Numbered from the stretch's first letter, positions 33,354 through 42,646 are shown. The stretch is 64,000 nt of DNA from TMP-86 sp031394735 (GCA_031394735.1 JANMXI010000308.1:62001-126000), one strand, 5' to 3'. Numbers and translations: made by a program. Notes: a model not told the origin generated them from the sequence alone.

Positions 33354-35726
33354 ATGTTCCTGCCACGGGGTCGCGCCGGAAAAATCTCGAGGGCCTTGCA
33401 GACATATTCTGGCGCGCTGATGCTCGGCATGCTGCTCTCGGCGGCGCAGGCGACGAACTCGCAATCTGCCGCTGACGGCCTCGTGGAAGCAGTGCTGGAA
33501 GTGGCGCTGAGTGGACAGGGCAAGGGCGACACGCTGGTCGTACTGCGCGGTCCGAACAACGCTTTGTACCTGGAGGCGTCCGAGTTCGCACGCTTGCGGC
33601 TGCATGTGCCGACCGCCAAGCCGCTGTTGCACCAGGGTCTGACGTACTACGCACCCGCGGACATCGCCGGCACCACCGTCAGCATCGACGAGGCATTGCA
33701 ACGCGCCGTCATCGTCGTCCCGGCGCAGTCGTTCGAACTCACCCGCCTGAATGCGGGCGAGCGCACCGGTCCGGCATTGACGCCCGCATCGCCGGGTGCT
33801 TTTCTCAACTACCAACTTTCCTCGCAGCAGATCGACGGGCAGCACAGCAGCGGCGCTTACACCGAACTCGGCATGTTCGCTGCCATGGGTGTGTTGACCA
33901 ACACGTCGGTGGTCCGTGACAACTCGATCAATCGCGACATGACGCGGCTGGATACGACGTTCACGCGCGATTTTCCCGATTCGCTCAAGACCTTGAACAT
34001 CGGCGACACCATCAGCGACTCGGGCAGCTGGGGCAACGCCGTGCGCTTCGCCGGCATCCGTTTCAGCAAAAACTTCAGTCTGCGTCCCGACCTGCTCACC
34101 TCACCCTTGCTGTCCACCGGCGGCACGGCGACGGTGCCGTCGACGGTGGATGTCTTCGTCAACAATCAACTGGTGTCGAGCAGTCAGCTGCCGCCGGGCC
34201 CCTTCATCATCGACCGTCTGCCCAGCGTCTCGGGTACCGGCGATGTCAGCGTGGTGGTGCGCGATGCACTGGGCCGGGAGCAGGTGGTCACGCAGTCCTT
34301 CTATTCCAGCGCCAACCTGCTGGCCGCGGGCCTGACGCAATATTCGCTCAATCTGGGCAGCGTGCGCGAAGACTACGCACTGGCGAGCAATCATTACGGC
34401 GCGTTCCTCGCGGAGGGCAGCTATCGCCGTGGCATCAACGATCTGCTGACGCTGGAAGGCCATGCCGAATACCTGGCGCACGATGCGCATGCCGCCGGTA
34501 TCAACGCGGTGATCGGCGTGGGCAAACTGGGTGCCATCAATCTCACGGTTGCCGGTGGCGGCTCCGACGACGGCTCCGGCACGCTCACCGGCGTCGGATT
34601 TGAACACCGCGGCCGGCGCATGAGTCTCATCGCCAATACCTTGTTCGCAAGCGACGGTTTCGCGCAGGTCGGCGATCCGTTCAATCTCAACATGCGCTTC
34701 CAGCGTCGCAGCCTGCTGCAGACGGGCATCGGGCTGGGTCGCGCAGGTTCATTGTCGCTAGCCTATGTGCATCAGAGCTATCGCAGTGCCCCGTCGCAGC
34801 AGACGCTCAGCCTGACTCACAGCGTCACCTTCGGTCATGCAGGCATGCTCAATCTCACGCTGACCCGCGTCCGATCCGACAGCGCCTCGACCAGCGCCTA
34901 CCTCATCTACGTGCTGCCCTTCGGCACCCGCCAGGCCGCGACCTTGTCGACCTTGGGCGGCAGCGGCGAAGGCGCCTCGGCGAATGAAATGATCGGATCG
35001 CTGACGCAGAGCCCGCCGATCGGCGAGGGCAGCGGCTACCGTCTGAGCGCCTCGACGCGCGGCAATTACGATGCCAACTGGCGCCAGCAATTCGGCGCTG
35101 CGGATCTGGAAATGGAAGTCGCGCGCAACAGCGGCATCAGTGGCCGCAGCGCTTATCTCAGCGGTGCAATGACCTTCCTCGACGGCAAGCTGGCGGCGAC
35201 GCGATCCGTGACGGGGAGCTTCGCAGTGGTGGATGTTGCCGGGCTTCCCAATGTTCCCGTGTATGTGGAGAACCAGTTGACCACGCACACGGATTCGAAC
35301 GGCAAGGCGCTGCTGTTCAACCTGCGCCCGTACGAGGCCAATCGCATCAGCATCCTTCCCGAGGAGTTGCCGCTCGACACCTCGATCGCCTCCAGCAGCA
35401 CGATCATGGCGCCGCCGTATCGCAGCGGCGTGGTGGCGCGCTTTCCGGTGCAACGCGTGCGCAGCGCCACCTTCCGGCTGGTGACCGACGACGGTTCGGT
35501 TGTGCCCGCAGGCGCGAGCGTCAAGCTCAACGGCCATGCCTTCCCGGTGGTAATGGACGGCATGGTCTATGTCACGGACTACGATCATGGCTCCGGCGGC
35601 GAGGCGACCTGGTCGCAGTCGCGCTGCGAATTTCACATCGAGCCGCCGGTGACCAACGAACCCCTCCCGGATCTGGGAACGGTGCGGTGCGCACGCGCCA
35701 CAAGCGCTACACTGGACTCGACATGA
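33354..35726 (+). CDS. Outer-membrane pilus usher, CsuD-like
   Basis: Usher of 790 aa forming the outer-membrane pore and assembly platform for the pilus. After a signal peptide, the N-terminal domain is followed by the beta-barrel with GDTISDSGSWGNAVRFAGIRF and the plug region VDVFVNNQLVSSSQLPPGPF and GTGDVSVVVRDALGREQ, all usher hallmarks. The C-terminal part includes Cys in SRCEFHIEPP and GTVRCARA, a likely disulfide. The stop overlaps the next pilin start (ATGA). Confidence 0.92.
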   Translation: MFLPRGRAGKISRALQTYSGALMLGMLLSAAQATNSQSAADGLVEAVLEVALSGQGKGDTLVVLRGPNNALYLEASEFARLRLHVPTAKPLLHQGLTYYAPADIAGTTVSIDEALQRAVIVVPAQSFELTRLNAGERTGPALTPASPGAFLNYQLSSQQIDGQHSSGAYTELGMFAAMGVLTNTSVVRDNSINRDMTRLDTTFTRDFPDSLKTLNIGDTISDSGSWGNAVRFAGIRFSKNFSLRPDLLTSPLLSTGGTATVPSTVDVFVNNQLVSSSQLPPGPFIIDRLPSVSGTGDVSVVVRDALGREQVVTQSFYSSANLLAAGLTQYSLNLGSVREDYALASNHYGAFLAEGSYRRGINDLLTLEGHAEYLAHDAHAAGINAVIGVGKLGAINLTVAGGGSDDGSGTLTGVGFEHRGRRMSLIANTLFASDGFAQVGDPFNLNMRFQRRSLLQTGIGLGRAGSLSLAYVHQSYRSAPSQQTLSLTHSVTFGHAGMLNLTLTRVRSDSASTSAYLIYVLPFGTRQAATLSTLGGSGEGASANEMIGSLTQSPPIGEGSGYRLSASTRGNYDANWRQQFGAADLEMEVARNSGISGRSAYLSGAMTFLDGKLAATRSVTGSFAVVDVAGLPNVPVYVENQLTTHTDSNGKALLFNLRPYEANRISILPEELPLDTSIASSSTIMAPPYRSGVVARFPVQRVRSATFRLVTDDGSVVPAGASVKLNGHAFPVVMDGMVYVTDYDHGSGGEATWSQSRCEFHIEPPVTNEPLPDLGTVRCARATSATLDST

Positions 35727-36211
35727 TCCGACTTCTCGTTTCGCTGCTTGCGTTGGTGGCCGTGTGCGTCGCGCCGCCGGCACAGGCTGCGGTCACGGTG
35801 AACTGCACGGCCTCCGCCTCCAGCATCGCCTTCGGCACCTACAACCCTCTGAACACCGTGAGCGCGGCCTCGACCGGTACTTTGCGCGTGGTGTGCAGCG
35901 GTAGCGGCAGCGGATCGACGAATGTCACGGTGGGGGTCACCTTGAGTGCAGGCATGAGCGGCTCCTATGCGAACCGAAAAATGCTCGCCGGCAGCAACTC
36001 GCTCAACTACAACATTTACTGGAGTACGGCCTATGCCCAGATCATGGGCGATGGCAGCGGGGGATCCTTTGCGGGCACCGCCGGACCCTTCACTGTGTTC
36101 GCGGGCGGTACGGGCACCGCCACCGGCACGATGTATGGCAGGGTGCCGGCGCAGCAGGACGTCGCGCCCGGCAGCTACGTCGACACGATTCTAGTGACGG
36201 TGACTTACTAG
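35723..36211 (+). CDS. Csu-type pilus subunit, spore coat U domain (second, probable tip or minor)
   Basis: Secreted protein of 162 aa with a signal peptide (ends AQAAVTV) and an SCPU domain: NCTASASSIAFGTYNPL, RVVCSGSG and C-terminal PGSYVDTILVTVTY. It is distinct in sequence from the first pilin at 32066. Csu systems have a two-domain tip adhesin (CsuE) at the operon end; this protein has a single domain but occupies that position. ATG 35723 overlaps the usher stop. Confidence 0.85.
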   Translation: MIRLLVSLLALVAVCVAPPAQAAVTVNCTASASSIAFGTYNPLNTVSAASTGTLRVVCSGSGSGSTNVTVGVTLSAGMSGSYANRKMLAGSNSLNYNIYWSTAYAQIMGDGSGGSFAGTAGPFTVFAGGTGTATGTMYGRVPAQQDVAPGSYVDTILVTVTY

Positions 36212-36214
36212 TCG

Positions 36215-36706
36215 CTAGAGCGGGCGAATGCCCACTTTGACCGGCCAACCGTAGCGGCCTGCGTTAAGACCGGGCGCCAGCAGCAGGCGGAACCGCAACA
36301 TCACCCGCATCGCCTGCGGTCGTTGCCAGCGCTGGATGAGCGTGCCACCTTCGGCGCCCAGCACCTGATCCGATTCCAATCCGTTGACGATGAGCGCGGA
36401 GACCATGGGGCTCAGCGTCATGAGATCCAATGCAAAGCCGTCGGGTGAATTGCTGTTGATCACGAGCGAGGTCGGCTGCAGCACATCGACATAGCCGCGG
36501 CGCAGATCGTCGGCGGAGATCTGGATGTCGGCGGGTGCGGAGGTCACTTGCACGCGTGCCACGGCAAGCACCGTCGCATTGACGCCCATTTGCATTCGCG
36601 ATTGCGCTGCGTGAGCGCTGCCTGCCAGCAGCACAGCGGCGGCGCACAGCAGCGCCCGGCAACTTGCGCCGAGCGAGTGGACGGGAGTGAGCGTGGCGTG
36701 CTTCAA
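36215..36706 (-). CDS. Secreted pilin-like protein of unknown family, convergent with the pilus operon
   Basis: Protein of 163 aa with a clear signal peptide (hydrophobic stretch then GSAHAAQS). The mature part is beta-rich, lacks cysteines and ends LAPGLNAGRYGWPVKVGIRPL-like, reminiscent of the last strand of pilins assembled by donor-strand exchange. I do not recognise a named family. Its end lies 3 nt from the end of the second SCPU gene on the opposite strand. A role as an accessory pilus subunit is inferred from context. Confidence 0.62.
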   Translation of the reverse strand: MKHATLTPVHSLGASCRALLCAAAVLLAGSAHAAQSRMQMGVNATVLAVARVQVTSAPADIQISADDLRRGYVDVLQPTSLVINSNSPDGFALDLMTLSPMVSALIVNGLESDQVLGAEGGTLIQRWQRPQAMRVMLRFRLLLAPGLNAGRYGWPVKVGIRPL

Positions 36707-36773
36707 GACCGAAATAGCGGCCCCGTTTGAGAAGACTTTAGTTATTTCCCCTGCATCATCAACCTAACATATC

Positions 36774-37265
36774 CTATGGCGTGGCGAGAAATTCTTGATT
36801 TGGATAGGCCGACGCTGTCGCCGCACCAGGAACCTTGATCACCACATACGGACGCTCCATGTAGACATGGCAGGCATTGCATGCGTCGGTCATCTCCGCG
36901 TAGGCAGCTACAAATTTTTTGGAATCGGCTGCCGCGATGGCAGTCTCCACGGCCTTCAACTTGGGTTCAAAGAGGGTGGAGGCCGCCTCTGCAACGCCGA
37001 TGCCGAGGTACTTGGGAAAAGTCTGCGAGATTCGCGCGAGGGCAGCGCGAAGGTTGCGTGCCTCGGCGGCAGCCAGTTCCCAGTTGCTCCCTGTTCCCGA
37101 CAGATGAAGCTTCAAGTGTCGCGGTGCCACCAGCATGGTCATGAGATCGTCAAAGCCGAACGAATACACCCCGGGCGGGGTGGCCGGACTTTCTGATGAT
37201 GCATCGCCGGCGAAGGGAAGCAGGAAACTGGTCAAGGTGATGGCGGCTACGGCGTGATTCTTCAT
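36774..37265 (-). CDS. Periplasmic monoheme cytochrome, c'-like
   Basis: Exported protein of 163 aa. A signal peptide (about 1-22) precedes a helical domain with the heme motif CNACH at 129-133, near the C-terminus, as in four-helix-bundle cytochromes c'. His and Met residues near 44-54 (MLVAPRHLKLH) could ligate heme or line the pocket. It is the last of five genes on one strand, 7 nt after the CLACH-containing secreted protein. The electron-transfer or gas-binding role is inferred from the fold type. Confidence 0.68.
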   Translation of the reverse strand: MKNHAVAAITLTSFLLPFAGDASSESPATPPGVYSFGFDDLMTMLVAPRHLKLHLSGTGSNWELAAAEARNLRAALARISQTFPKYLGIGVAEAASTLFEPKLKAVETAIAAADSKKFVAAYAEMTDACNACHVYMERPYVVIKVPGAATASAYPNQEFLATP

Positions 37266-37272
37266 GGTGTCC

Positions 37273-38547
37273 TTATTGTCTGGCATGCAGGGCGATGGCC
37301 CAGATGAAATTGGTGCGAAGCCGATCCTGCGCATAGGCGGGGTCACTGTGCAGGTTGGGAGCGCCGCGGGTCACCGGCAGGAAAGCCACGGCCGGGTAAC
37401 TGGCGCGGCGATGGCAGGCCAGACAGTTGCTGGCGGTGCCGCCGCCTTGCCCGCCGTCGGGAAATCGACCCTCCAACCACGGGTTGAAGCAGACGTGCGG
37501 CGCGCCATCTGACGTTTTCGGCGTTTCCGCGTCGAAAGCAACCTGCACCAGATAGTTCGTCCATGGCGGACGAACCACCGATGGCCGGTCTGCAGCGAAT
37601 GGGCCGGTACCTGCCTGGTCGTGCCACCACAGTGTTCCCCACACCCAGTCGTTTATTTCCTTGGTCGCAAGGTTGGCGCCGACCAGCACCAGATGATCCC
37701 CGGCTTCGAGGGACCTTCCCAAGACCAGCAATGCGGCCTTGTTGACGGCGGGATCCTTGCGAAATTCGAGCGCCATCTCCTCATCGACGCGTAGGTTGTA
37801 GAAGTCATTCAGACTCACCCGGCGCGCGGCGGGATATGACTGCCCTGCAAAATCGACTGCAACCTGGCCTGCTGAATTACGCGTCTTGGTCGGGTCGACG
37901 GCGACCACCCGTCTCCAACTCAGGTAGTCGTTGCCGCCGCTCCGCGGCGGATTGCGGCCGGCATCCCAGACGGGCAGGGGGGTCGGTAGATTGCGCGCCA
38001 CCGGCCACCAGGCCGTCTTGATGACGATGGCATCTGCCGGAAAGTCGGAAACGGAGCGGTTACCGGCGACGGAACGGTCTGCTGCGCCGGATCTCCTTAA
38101 TCTATCCAGCTCTGTTCGCAGATGGAGCTGATGCCGTCGAATATGATCGTGCGCGGCGGCGTTGTAGAGCGTGTACGTCAAGATCGGCGCATCGGCTGAT
38201 TGCAATGACGGGGCGCCGGCCGTGTGCGCGTCGTCGGCGACCATGCGCATGCGCGACAGGCCACGCCGAGTAAGTGGCGGCGCTGCGTCGTCGTTGGCAC
38301 CACGATGAAACACGGCGTCCTGCCCATACCATGACGCAAAGGGCGCTGTCCCATAGGCAACGCTCGCGTTGGTCATGTCGATGAGAACGGTCCACAGATG
38401 ACGCCGTTGCGAGACCAAATCTCCGTGACGCTTGAATGAATCCAGTTGCTCTGCGTTGCTCGATGCAACGGCGGTGGCGCCGGCCAGACAGCAGGCAACA
38501 AAAATGGCAATCAAAAGACTCTCCATCGTGTGCCGGCCGGAGTTCAT
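37273..38547 (-). CDS. Secreted protein with C-terminal c-type heme motif
   Basis: Exported protein of 424 aa. The signal peptide ends near ATAVASS. A long domain without a recognised family follows, then a heme attachment motif CLACH at about 372-376 (ASNCLACHRRASYPAV). Only one heme motif is seen. ATG 38547 and ATG 38526 are both acceptable starts. It belongs to a five-gene set with a cytochrome c'-like protein, a small Ig-like secreted protein and two membrane proteins, suggesting a periplasmic redox module. No enzymatic function can be assigned. Confidence 0.62.
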   Translation of the reverse strand: MNSGRHTMESLLIAIFVACCLAGATAVASSNAEQLDSFKRHGDLVSQRRHLWTVLIDMTNASVAYGTAPFASWYGQDAVFHRGANDDAAPPLTRRGLSRMRMVADDAHTAGAPSLQSADAPILTYTLYNAAAHDHIRRHQLHLRTELDRLRRSGAADRSVAGNRSVSDFPADAIVIKTAWWPVARNLPTPLPVWDAGRNPPRSGGNDYLSWRRVVAVDPTKTRNSAGQVAVDFAGQSYPAARRVSLNDFYNLRVDEEMALEFRKDPAVNKAALLVLGRSLEAGDHLVLVGANLATKEINDWVWGTLWWHDQAGTGPFAADRPSVVRPPWTNYLVQVAFDAETPKTSDGAPHVCFNPWLEGRFPDGGQGGGTASNCLACHRRASYPAVAFLPVTRGAPNLHSDPAYAQDRLRTNFIWAIALHARQ

Positions 38548-38564
38548 GGCGGGCCGAGCGACAG

Positions 38565-38960
38565 CTAGGGGGAGGCAGTTGCGCGCAGCACGCAATCGAC
38601 CTGCACGGTCTGCTTCGGCGCTGCGGGTCCCAATCGCTTGTTCAACCGCACCAGTTGAAACCCAGTCTTGAAGCACTTCAGCGTCACTTTCTCCGGCACC
38701 ATGTTGAGCGGTACATTGACGCGAAATCGTCCTTGCTCATCCGTGACGAACAGGAAGCTGACCTGTGGGTTGGCAACCATGATCGACGCGCCCGGCAACA
38801 GGGCGCCCTTGTCATCCTTGGCCGATCCGAAATAGCGGATGCCGGGCAATTCGTCCGCGTTTGCCGGATTGTAAGCGTACTGCGCGTGGACGACGTGCAG
38901 GCCCATCGACGCGGCCACGGCGAACACACAGGCGAGGCGAGAATGGCTCGCGGTTGTCAT
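38565..38960 (-). CDS. Small secreted carboxypeptidase-regulatory-like protein
   Basis: Exported protein of 131 aa. After a signal peptide (ends VVHAQ), a single beta-sandwich similar to carboxypeptidase regulatory domains is seen: GIRYFGSAKDDKGALLPGASI, then FLFVTDEQGRFRVNVP and the end VQVDCVL. Two Cys residues (about 107 and 124) could form a disulfide. ATG 38960 overlaps the upstream membrane gene stop (ATGA). Related Ig-like modules begin the two heme-propeller proteins at 59475 and 61361, hinting at a common theme. Confidence 0.65.
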   Translation of the reverse strand: MTTASHSRLACVFAVAASMGLHVVHAQYAYNPANADELPGIRYFGSAKDDKGALLPGASIMVANPQVSFLFVTDEQGRFRVNVPLNMVPEKVTLKCFKTGFQLVRLNKRLGPAAPKQTVQVDCVLRATASP

Positions 38961-39274
38961 GCGAAGAATTTCCGCAACAGAAACACGCTGCCCAGCATGG
39001 CGACGCACGGAAAGAGCCACAAGTAGTTTCTGAACAACTTGTCAATGATTTTGTCGGGAACGCAAATCGCCAACACGGTCGATGCGATGGCGGCATTCGC
39101 GAGCAGCCCATACCAGGCCATGGCGGGGCCGGCATCGGCTAATGGCGGCTTCCCCCAACTTAGATTGCCGTGCATCGGGTAGTAGCGAAATAAGGGATAG
39201 TCCAGCGCAAACGCCAGCAGATACGCACAACAGAACACGATCAGAAACACCGACGCGGAAAATCTGACGTTCAT
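38957..39274 (-). CDS. Small polytopic membrane protein
   Basis: Protein of 105 aa with about three membrane helices (5-25, 50-72, 83-101). There is one aromatic, Tyr/Phe-rich periplasmic loop (YPLFRYYPMHGNLSWG). No family recognised. It overlaps the genes on both sides by 4 nt (ATGA), so it is part of the five-gene operon 39732 to 36774 and probably partners the larger membrane protein upstream. Confidence 0.62.
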   Translation of the reverse strand: MNVRFSASVFLIVFCCAYLLAFALDYPLFRYYPMHGNLSWGKPPLADAGPAMAWYGLLANAAIASTVLAICVPDKIIDKLFRNYLWLFPCVAMLGSVFLLRKFFA

Positions 39275-39732
39275 CCCAGGCCCCTGATGTTGTTCAACAC
39301 ATGGCCAACCAGAAAATCCCACCAGACGATGAATGCCAGGATGATCGTGATTGCGATTCGATCCCGGCGATACTCGGCGGCGGACGGTGTCTGCCACGTG
39401 ACAAAGTAAAATGGCAGCAGTCCGAGTCCGATGCCGGCGAAATGCTCCTTCAGTTCGAACAACCCGACAGCCCATCCCATCGACATTTCTTCGAAAGGAA
39501 TCCTGACGTCCAGCCGATACGCGGGATACACCAGCGCCCCCAGCAAGACCTGCACCACATAGAGCGAGGTTACTGCAATCGTGAACGTAGACTGGTTGAC
39601 TGCGGAGTACCGGCTGATGAATCCGCTGCCGCGGTGTGCCCGACTGCGAAGCATGGACGTGGTTTGATGGGTCAGCGCCCCCAGCAAAGCGACACCGGCG
39701 AGCCCGTGCAGTATCAGTAGTAATGTCGTCAC
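39271..39732 (-). CDS. Four-helix membrane protein with intramembrane histidines
   Basis: Protein of 153 aa starting at GTG 39732, preceded by a good GGAGG site 7 nt upstream. About four membrane helices, with His near or in the helices (ILHGLAG, ALTHQTT, LKEHFAG, LVGHVLNN), a pattern that could bind b-type heme. No named family recognised. It is first in the operon with the secreted c-type heme proteins, so a quinol- or cytochrome-linked membrane electron-transfer role is a reasonable inference. The gene is divergent from the HAPMO-like monooxygenase; two TCAAC-N6-GTTGA operators lie between them. Confidence 0.6.
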   Translation of the reverse strand: MTTLLLILHGLAGVALLGALTHQTTSMLRSRAHRGSGFISRYSAVNQSTFTIAVTSLYVVQVLLGALVYPAYRLDVRIPFEEMSMGWAVGLFELKEHFAGIGLGLLPFYFVTWQTPSAAEYRRDRIAITIILAFIVWWDFLVGHVLNNIRGLG

Positions 39733-39792
39733 GGCAATCCTCCGCTCCCGCCACTGTATCGCTCGTCGTCGGAAATCACCACTGCCGCGCAA

Positions 39793-39854
39793 TCAACGAA
39801 TATGTTGACAAGAAGTATCCGGGTCTGCGAAGCTGCTGTCAACGGTATAGTTGA
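39793..39854. promoter_or_regulatory. Two TCAAC-N6-GTTGA operators before the HAPMO-like gene
   Basis: Two perfect inverted repeats: TCAAC-GAATAT-GTTGA at 39793-39808 and TCAAC-GGTATA-GTTGA at 39839-39854. The second contains TATAGT (39846-39851), a plausible -10 element for the gene at 39886, so binding would block the promoter. The first also lies 60 bp upstream of the divergent operon start (39732) and could control that too. The same motif recurs in three other control regions downstream. Confidence 0.75.
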
Positions 39855-39885
39855 AAAGCTTCGGAACTCCGGGGGAAGGTGTTCG

Positions 39886-41859
39886 GTGAACAAGGAAAAA
39901 GCAGGCCTCGCCGCGCATTCCGCCGATCTGCAGGCAGCCGTTGAACTTGCCAACATCCCCACGCTGGCATGCCTGCTCGTCCATCTGACCGGCCAGATCC
40001 ATTGGGTCCAGGGCCGATATATTCCGACGCGAACCCGCGGCCTTGATGATAACGACAGCGGTGGCCTGGACGCGGATGTTCAGGCGGAGATCCGTCGTGC
40101 CGCTCTTGATGCGCTGCGCGATTGGTTTGCAGGCCAGCCTTTGGGGTTGGCCAATCCATCCGATGAGTTGCTGGTTCAGATGCTGGGAATCTCGCTGGGT
40201 GAAACTATCCCACCGGAGTACGCCGGCATGATCCGGCATGAACTGGGTCTGGCCGAATCGGATGATACCCTCCCCGCACCCGGCGGCGATGCCGCTGCTG
40301 CCGTCCCGGGAGTCAGGGCGCTGATCATCGGCGCCGGCATCTCCGGACTATGCGCTGCCATCAACCTCGCGCGCGCGGGCATTCCATACACCATCGTCGA
40401 GCGTCACTCCCGTCTTGGGGGTGTCTGGCTCGAAAACCGCTACCCGGGTGCGGCCTGCGATGTGCCGAGTTATTTGTACTCGTTTTCCTTTGCCCCGCAT
40501 GATTGGTCGCGCTTCTTCGCGGCGGGCGGGGAGATTCACGCGTACCTCGAGAAGGTGGCCAAGGATTTTGCCATCGAGCCCCATATCCGCTTCGGCGTCG
40601 AAGTGACCGAAGCGCGTTACGACGAGGTGACCGACGAATGGGTGGCAAGCTTAGTCACGCAGGATGGCAAGAAGCAGGCGCTGCGCGCCAACATCCTGAT
40701 CAGCGCGGTGGGCGCATTCAACAAGCCGCGGTTTCCCAACGTACCGGGACTGGCGGAGTTCCGCGGGCCCAGTCTGCACACGGCCCGCTGGCCGGTAGCG
40801 GGCGTGGATCTCAAGGGTCGCCGTGTCGTGGTCATCGGCAATGGCGCCAGTGCCATGCAGGTCGTGCCGGCGATCGCGGACGAGGTCGCATCGTTGACCG
40901 TCATCCAGCGCTCGCCGCAGTGGGCGGCGCCGTTCGCTAAATTCAAACAGCCGGTGCCGTCCGCGTTGCAATGGTTGTTGCGTGAGATGCCTCTGTATCG
41001 GCTTTGGTACCGTCTGCGTCTGAGTTGGGCGTTCAACGACAAGCAATACCCCGCGTTGCAGAAGGACCCACTGTGGAAGGACCCGGCGCGCTCGGTCAAC
41101 GCGATCAACGACTCGCATCGCCGTGGTCTGACCGCCTACATTGAATCTGAAATCGGCGCTGCGCGGCATCTGCTGCCGCAGGTGGTGCCGGGCTATCCAC
41201 CGTTCGGCAAGCGCATGCTGTTGGATAATGGTTGGTTTCGAACCCTGACGCGTCCTCACGTTCATCTGGTGACGGGGGCCGTCACCCGCGTGTTGCCCGA
41301 CCGGGTCGTCGCCAGCGATGGGACGGAGCACGAGGCGGACGTGCTGATCTGGGCGACCGGTTTTGACGTGGTGAACTTTCTGGCACCCATGCGAGTGTTT
41401 GGCCGCGAAGGCCGTGAACTTCACCGCGACTGGGACGGAGACGATGCGCGCGCGTATCTCGGCACCGTCGTACCCGGGTACCCAAATTTCTTCTGTCTGT
41501 ATGGGCCCAATACCCAGTTCGGCCATGGCGGCAGCCTGATCACCATCGTCGAACGGCAGATGCACTACGTCATGTCGGCGCTGCGGCAGATGTTTGCGCG
41601 CGACATTGCGGCCATCGACGTGCGACGTGACATACACGACGCCTACAGCGCCAAGGTGGACAGCACGCATGAAAAAATGGTGTGGACGCACCCGGGCATG
41701 GACACTTATTACCGTAACTCCAAGGGTCGCGTCGTCGTGAACAATCCGTTTCGAATCGTGGACTATTGGCAGATGTCCGAGCAGGCCAACCTCAGTGAAT
41801 TCGAGTTGACGCCACGTCGCGACGGTGCGTCCTCGCAGTCACAGAGGGTGCCGGCATGA
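39886..41859 (+). CDS. Baeyer-Villiger-type flavin monooxygenase, HAPMO-like
   Basis: FAD/NADPH monooxygenase of 657 aa. An N-terminal extension of about 140 residues, as in 4-hydroxyacetophenone monooxygenase, precedes the FAD Rossmann motif (IIGAGISGLCAA, about 147), the Baeyer-Villiger fingerprint FRGPSLHTARWP (292-303) and the NADPH motif VIGNGASAMQ. Such enzymes insert oxygen next to a ketone to give an ester or lactone. GTG 39886 has GGAAGG 6 nt upstream; the ATG at 39802 lies inside the operator region and is rejected. Its stop overlaps the next crotonase gene. Confidence 0.88.
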   Translation: MNKEKAGLAAHSADLQAAVELANIPTLACLLVHLTGQIHWVQGRYIPTRTRGLDDNDSGGLDADVQAEIRRAALDALRDWFAGQPLGLANPSDELLVQMLGISLGETIPPEYAGMIRHELGLAESDDTLPAPGGDAAAAVPGVRALIIGAGISGLCAAINLARAGIPYTIVERHSRLGGVWLENRYPGAACDVPSYLYSFSFAPHDWSRFFAAGGEIHAYLEKVAKDFAIEPHIRFGVEVTEARYDEVTDEWVASLVTQDGKKQALRANILISAVGAFNKPRFPNVPGLAEFRGPSLHTARWPVAGVDLKGRRVVVIGNGASAMQVVPAIADEVASLTVIQRSPQWAAPFAKFKQPVPSALQWLLREMPLYRLWYRLRLSWAFNDKQYPALQKDPLWKDPARSVNAINDSHRRGLTAYIESEIGAARHLLPQVVPGYPPFGKRMLLDNGWFRTLTRPHVHLVTGAVTRVLPDRVVASDGTEHEADVLIWATGFDVVNFLAPMRVFGREGRELHRDWDGDDARAYLGTVVPGYPNFFCLYGPNTQFGHGGSLITIVERQMHYVMSALRQMFARDIAAIDVRRDIHDAYSAKVDSTHEKMVWTHPGMDTYYRNSKGRVVVNNPFRIVDYWQMSEQANLSEFELTPRRDGASSQSQRVPA

Positions 41860-42620
41860 CCGCCGACGTGCAGGTGGAGCAATCCGGCGCAACGCTTATC
41901 ATTGCGATCAATCGTCCTGAGCGGCGCAATGCGGTGAATCGCTCGGTTTCGCTCGGCATTGCGGCGGCGCTCGACCGCCTGGATCAGGATCCTGCCTTGC
42001 GAGTGGGCATCCTCACCGGCCGTGGTGGATTCTTCAGCTCAGGAATGGACTTGCGCGCCTTCCTCGCAGGAGAGCGTCCCGAATTGCCTGGTCGCGGATT
42101 CGGCGGATTGACCGAGGCGCCGCCGCGCAAGCCGCTGATCGCGGCCGTGGAGGGCTTCGCAGTTGCCGGTGGCTGTGAACTGGCATTGGCCTGTGACCTA
42201 ATCGTTGCGGCGGAAAATTCCTTCTTTGGGTTGCCTGAGGTGCAGCGTGGACTGGTGGCGGGCTCCGGTGGACTGGTGCGGCTGCCGCGCCGCATCCCGG
42301 CGTCCATCGCCTTGGAATACGCGCTGACCGGTGACCGTCTGGAGGCGCCGGTGGCGCACCGCTGGGGTCTCGTGAACCGGCTGACGCCCAGCGGCGGTGC
42401 GCTCGCAGCGGCGGAAGAACTCGCGGCGCGCATCACGCGCAATGGCCCGCTCGCGGTGATCATGAGCAAGCGCATCGTCACGGAATCCGCCGCCTGGGCG
42501 CCGCACGAAGTGTGGGCAAAGCAGGCGCCGCTGGTCGAGGCCATCGTGGCATCAGAAGACGCGCGCGAAGGTGCGCTCGCCTTCACGGAAAAGCGCGAAC
42601 CGCGCTGGCAGGGCCGCTGA
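41856..42620 (+). CDS. Enoyl-CoA hydratase/isomerase
   Basis: Crotonase of 254 aa. Oxyanion-hole motifs GFFSSGMDLRAF and EGFAVAGGCELALACDL are present, and the catalytic-region Glu in FGLPEVQRGL is retained. It would hydrate or isomerise an enoyl-CoA in the pathway. ATG 41856 overlaps the stop of the monooxygenase gene. The operon continues 26 nt later with a 3-hydroxyacyl-CoA dehydrogenase, its logical next step. Confidence 0.9.
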   Translation: MTADVQVEQSGATLIIAINRPERRNAVNRSVSLGIAAALDRLDQDPALRVGILTGRGGFFSSGMDLRAFLAGERPELPGRGFGGLTEAPPRKPLIAAVEGFAVAGGCELALACDLIVAAENSFFGLPEVQRGLVAGSGGLVRLPRRIPASIALEYALTGDRLEAPVAHRWGLVNRLTPSGGALAAAEELAARITRNGPLAVIMSKRIVTESAAWAPHEVWAKQAPLVEAIVASEDAREGALAFTEKREPRWQGR

Positions 42621-42646
42621 CAGCGCTTGGAGTTGAGGAGAATCAA

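Noticed and set aside
39802..39885. ATG at 39802 as start of the HAPMO-like monooxygenase
   Set aside because: It lies within the first operator and upstream of the likely promoter; GTG 39886 has a good ribosome-binding site.
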